Shown here piece by piece: positions 6,156-8,045 of a DNA stretch of 8,045 nt. The notes beneath the pieces were generated by a model that was not told the origin of the DNA, made no database searches, and was given only the letters and a program-made list of their open reading frames with translations. Made by a program: the position numbers and the translations under genes. The stretch is from Clostridia bacterium (lineage in GTDB: Bacteria; Bacillota_A; Clostridia; Oscillospirales; CAG-272): NCBI GenBank assembly GCA_017652965.1, contig JAGBZZ010000007.1, positions 1-8,045 on the forward strand. Reading direction: 5' to 3'. Numbering within the stretch: position 1 is the first letter of the stretch; each line of letters opens with the position of its first letter.

Positions 6156-8045
6156 ATGTATTTAAAATCGCTTGAATTACATGGCTTTAAGTCCTTCCCC
6201 AACCGTACCGTTTTGACATTTGAACGAGGAACAACGGTTATCGTTGGGCCGAACGGAAGCGGAAAATCCAACATCTCGGACGCGATGCGTTGGGTGCTTG
6301 GTGAGCTTTCCAGCCGAAATATCCGCGGTACGAAAATGGAAGACGTTATATTCGGCGGTACAGATCAGCGGCGGCCTATGGGATACGCCGAGGTTTCTGT
6401 CACCTTCGATAATACCGATAAAAATCATCGCGTGGATTCTCCGTACGATGAGATCAAGGTTACGCGCCGCTATTATCGGACCGGTGACAGTGAATATCTG
6501 ATCAATGGCCAGCAGAAGCGCTTGCGCGACATTACCGAGCTGTTTATGAACACCGGTATCGGGCGTGAGGGCTATTCGATCGTTGGGCAGGGGCGCGTTG
6601 CGGAATTGCTTTCCAAAAAGAGCGAGGATCGGCGAAATGTTTTTGAAGAGGCCGCCGGGATCGCCAAGTTCCGTCACAGAAAAGAGGATGCCGAAAAGCG
6701 CCGCCGTGAAACCCACGCCAATATGGAGCGCGTGATCGACATCTTTGACGAGCTGGAAAAGCGGATCGCCCCCTTGACAAGAGATGCCGAAAAGGCAAGA
6801 AAATATCTTGATCTGCGCGAGCAGAAAAAGGTTGCAGACGTATCGCTTTGGCTGTATGACACCGAAAAGCTTCGTGCCGATCTTGCCAAGGCGCGTGATA
6901 CCTATCAGCTGACGGTTCACGAGCTGGAAACCATCGAAGAGTCGCTCTCCTCCTTGCATGCGCAGGATGAGCGCCTTTTCCAGCAGATGGAAAGCGGGCG
7001 CCTGTCCTCCGAGCAGCTTTTGAGCAAGATCAACGAGTGCCGCGCCAATATTCATACCCTGGAAAATGAAATCTCGGTCATTGACACCGAGATCCGCCAT
7101 AAAAACGATTTGGTCAGCGGCGCACGCGCCCGTACTGCGGAAATCGACCGCACCATTTCGACGCTTTCCGGCCAGACCTCCGGTTATACCGAAAAGACCA
7201 AGAGCCTGCGTGAGGAGCTTCGCGTTCTGATGGAGGAGCGCCTTGGTATTCTGGCCGATGCCCAAAAGCTTTCCCAGTCGATCCAAAAGATCGAAAAGGA
7301 TCTGGATGCATCCCTCGTAACGCTTGAAAAGCAGCAAAATGCGGCTCTTGACCTTAAGGTCAATATTGACGTCCTTTCCCGCTCGCATACCGATGACGGT
7401 GCTCGCGGGGAGGCCATTCTTTCGTCGATCGAGGAGCTTGAAAAGTCGGGTGCTCGCCTTGCTGACGAGGTTGCGCTTTGCGAGCGTAATACGGCCGGCT
7501 ATACCGATAGGATCCGCGAGATCCAGCAAAAGGCAGTGCAGTGTGACGAGGAGATCGCGTCACTGCGTGGCGAGCGCGAAAAGCTTATGGAGGAATGCGG
7601 AAAGCTTCGTGCCGATAAGGCCGCGCTCGAGCAGGCCGCCGATGCCCTACGCCGCATGGAGGAGCACTTTGAGGGATACGGGGAAGCCGTGCGCTTTGTG
7701 ATGCGTGCCGCATCCGAGGGCCACCTTAAGGGGATCCACGGCCCGGTTTCTCAGATCATTTCGGTAAAGCCTGAGTATGTGCTGGCCATTGAGACCTCAC
7801 TTGGAGGAAATCTGCAGCACATTGTGGTGGAGGATGAGGATGCGACCAAGGCGGCCATCCGTCTTTTGAAGGAAAAGCGCGCAGGGCGTGCCACCTTCTA
7901 TCCCATCAGCACCATCCGTCCCGGTGGCGAGCCGGACGAGATCCGTGCCGCAGCCAAGTTTAAGGGGTATGTGAACCGTGCCGACAGTCTGGTAGAGCGT
8001 GAAGGGGTATATGACGACAGTGTCGAGTGGCTTCTGTCCAGCACG
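6156..8045 (+). CDS. smc: Chromosome segregation protein SMC, 3' end missing
   Basis: The ATPase of the SMC-ScpAB condensin complex, which loads on the chromosome near the origin and extrudes DNA loops to compact and separate sister chromosomes. The reading frame has no stop from ATG 6156 to the window end: 630 of an expected roughly 1,190 residues. The N-terminal head has the Walker A motif GPNGSGKSN (31-39), IRGTKMEDVIFGG (56-68) with Arg57 at the R-loop position, and the Q-loop in SIVGQGRVAELLSKK (141-155) with Gln145. FEEAAGIAKFRHRK (163-176) leads into the first long coiled-coil arm, about 170-500, rich in Glu, Lys, Arg and Leu. The hinge begins near residue 506 (EGYGEAVRFVM) and continues with HGPVSQII and ETSLGGNLQHIVVED. 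The second arm, signature motif and Walker B lie beyond the window. The start has AAGGGGAG at 6143-6150, 5 bases upstream, and lies 16 bases after the rnc stop. Confidence 0.98.
   Translation, partial: MYLKSLELHGFKSFPNRTVLTFERGTTVIVGPNGSGKSNISDAMRWVLGELSSRNIRGTKMEDVIFGGTDQRRPMGYAEVSVTFDNTDKNHRVDSPYDEIKVTRRYYRTGDSEYLINGQQKRLRDITELFMNTGIGREGYSIVGQGRVAELLSKKSEDRRNVFEEAAGIAKFRHRKEDAEKRRRETHANMERVIDIFDELEKRIAPLTRDAEKARKYLDLREQKKVADVSLWLYDTEKLRADLAKARDTYQLTVHELETIEESLSSLHAQDERLFQQMESGRLSSEQLLSKINECRANIHTLENEISVIDTEIRHKNDLVSGARARTAEIDRTISTLSGQTSGYTEKTKSLREELRVLMEERLGILADAQKLSQSIQKIEKDLDASLVTLEKQQNAALDLKVNIDVLSRSHTDDGARGEAILSSIEELEKSGARLADEVALCERNTAGYTDRIREIQQKAVQCDEEIASLRGEREKLMEECGKLRADKAALEQAADALRRMEEHFEGYGEAVRFVMRAASEGHLKGIHGPVSQIISVKPEYVLAIETSLGGNLQHIVVEDEDATKAAIRLLKEKRAGRATFYPISTIRPGGEPDEIRAAAKFKGYVNRADSLVEREGVYDDSVEWLLSST

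Noticed and set aside
6177..7529. 450-codon open frame on the minus strand opposite smc
   Set aside because: It ends at the smc TTA codon at 6177-6179 and is in register with smc; the sense strand encodes unmistakable SMC head and coiled coil.
7324..7701. 125-codon + strand open frame within smc
   Set aside because: It is in a different frame from smc, which reads through without a stop or frameshift; its basic, serine-rich product is typical of an out-of-frame shadow.

Overview
The window holds six housekeeping genes, all on the + strand, packed head to tail: the 3' part of dprA, then complete topA, trmFO, plsX and rnc, and the 5' half of smc, which runs off the right edge. Gaps are 18, -4, 1, 7 and 16 bases, and there is no room for internal promoters or intrinsic terminators of the usual kind. 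It reads as one stretch of a polycistronic operon. I see no tRNA, rRNA, CRISPR array, insertion sequence, attachment site or long repeat. There is no gene-free stretch near 300 bases.

The organism is most likely a low-to-middle GC Gram-positive bacterium (Bacillota), probably of class Clostridia. TrmFO, the folate/FAD-dependent tRNA m5U54 methyltransferase, is typical of Bacillota and some other lineages. dprA-topA-trmFO and plsX-...-rnc-smc are both familiar Bacillota neighbourhoods, and purine-rich Shine-Dalgarno sequences precede every start. By eye on a few lines the GC content is roughly in the fifties, with a preference for GC-ending codons. That would fit a gut-type Clostridia lineage, but the genus cannot be named from this window.

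Layout: bases 1-744, DprA (DNA uptake and recombination mediator), lacking its N-terminal part; 763-3015, topoisomerase I with four C-terminal zinc ribbons; 3012-4361, TrmFO, start overlapping the topA stop; 4363-5436, PlsX, with a charged C-terminal tail; 5444-6139, ribonuclease III, with two plausible starts; 6156-8045, SMC head, first coiled-coil arm and the first part of the hinge.

The genes serve chromosome handling (DprA, TopA, SMC), RNA maturation (TrmFO, RNase III) and phospholipid synthesis (PlsX). They are grouped by conserved gene order rather than as one pathway. The least ordinary points are modest: two clusters that are separate in Bacillus subtilis are fused here, acpP is missing between plsX and rnc, PlsX has an extra tail, and trmFO carries two perfect short hairpins. 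I found no sign of a new biological system; this looks like an ordinary core-genome region.
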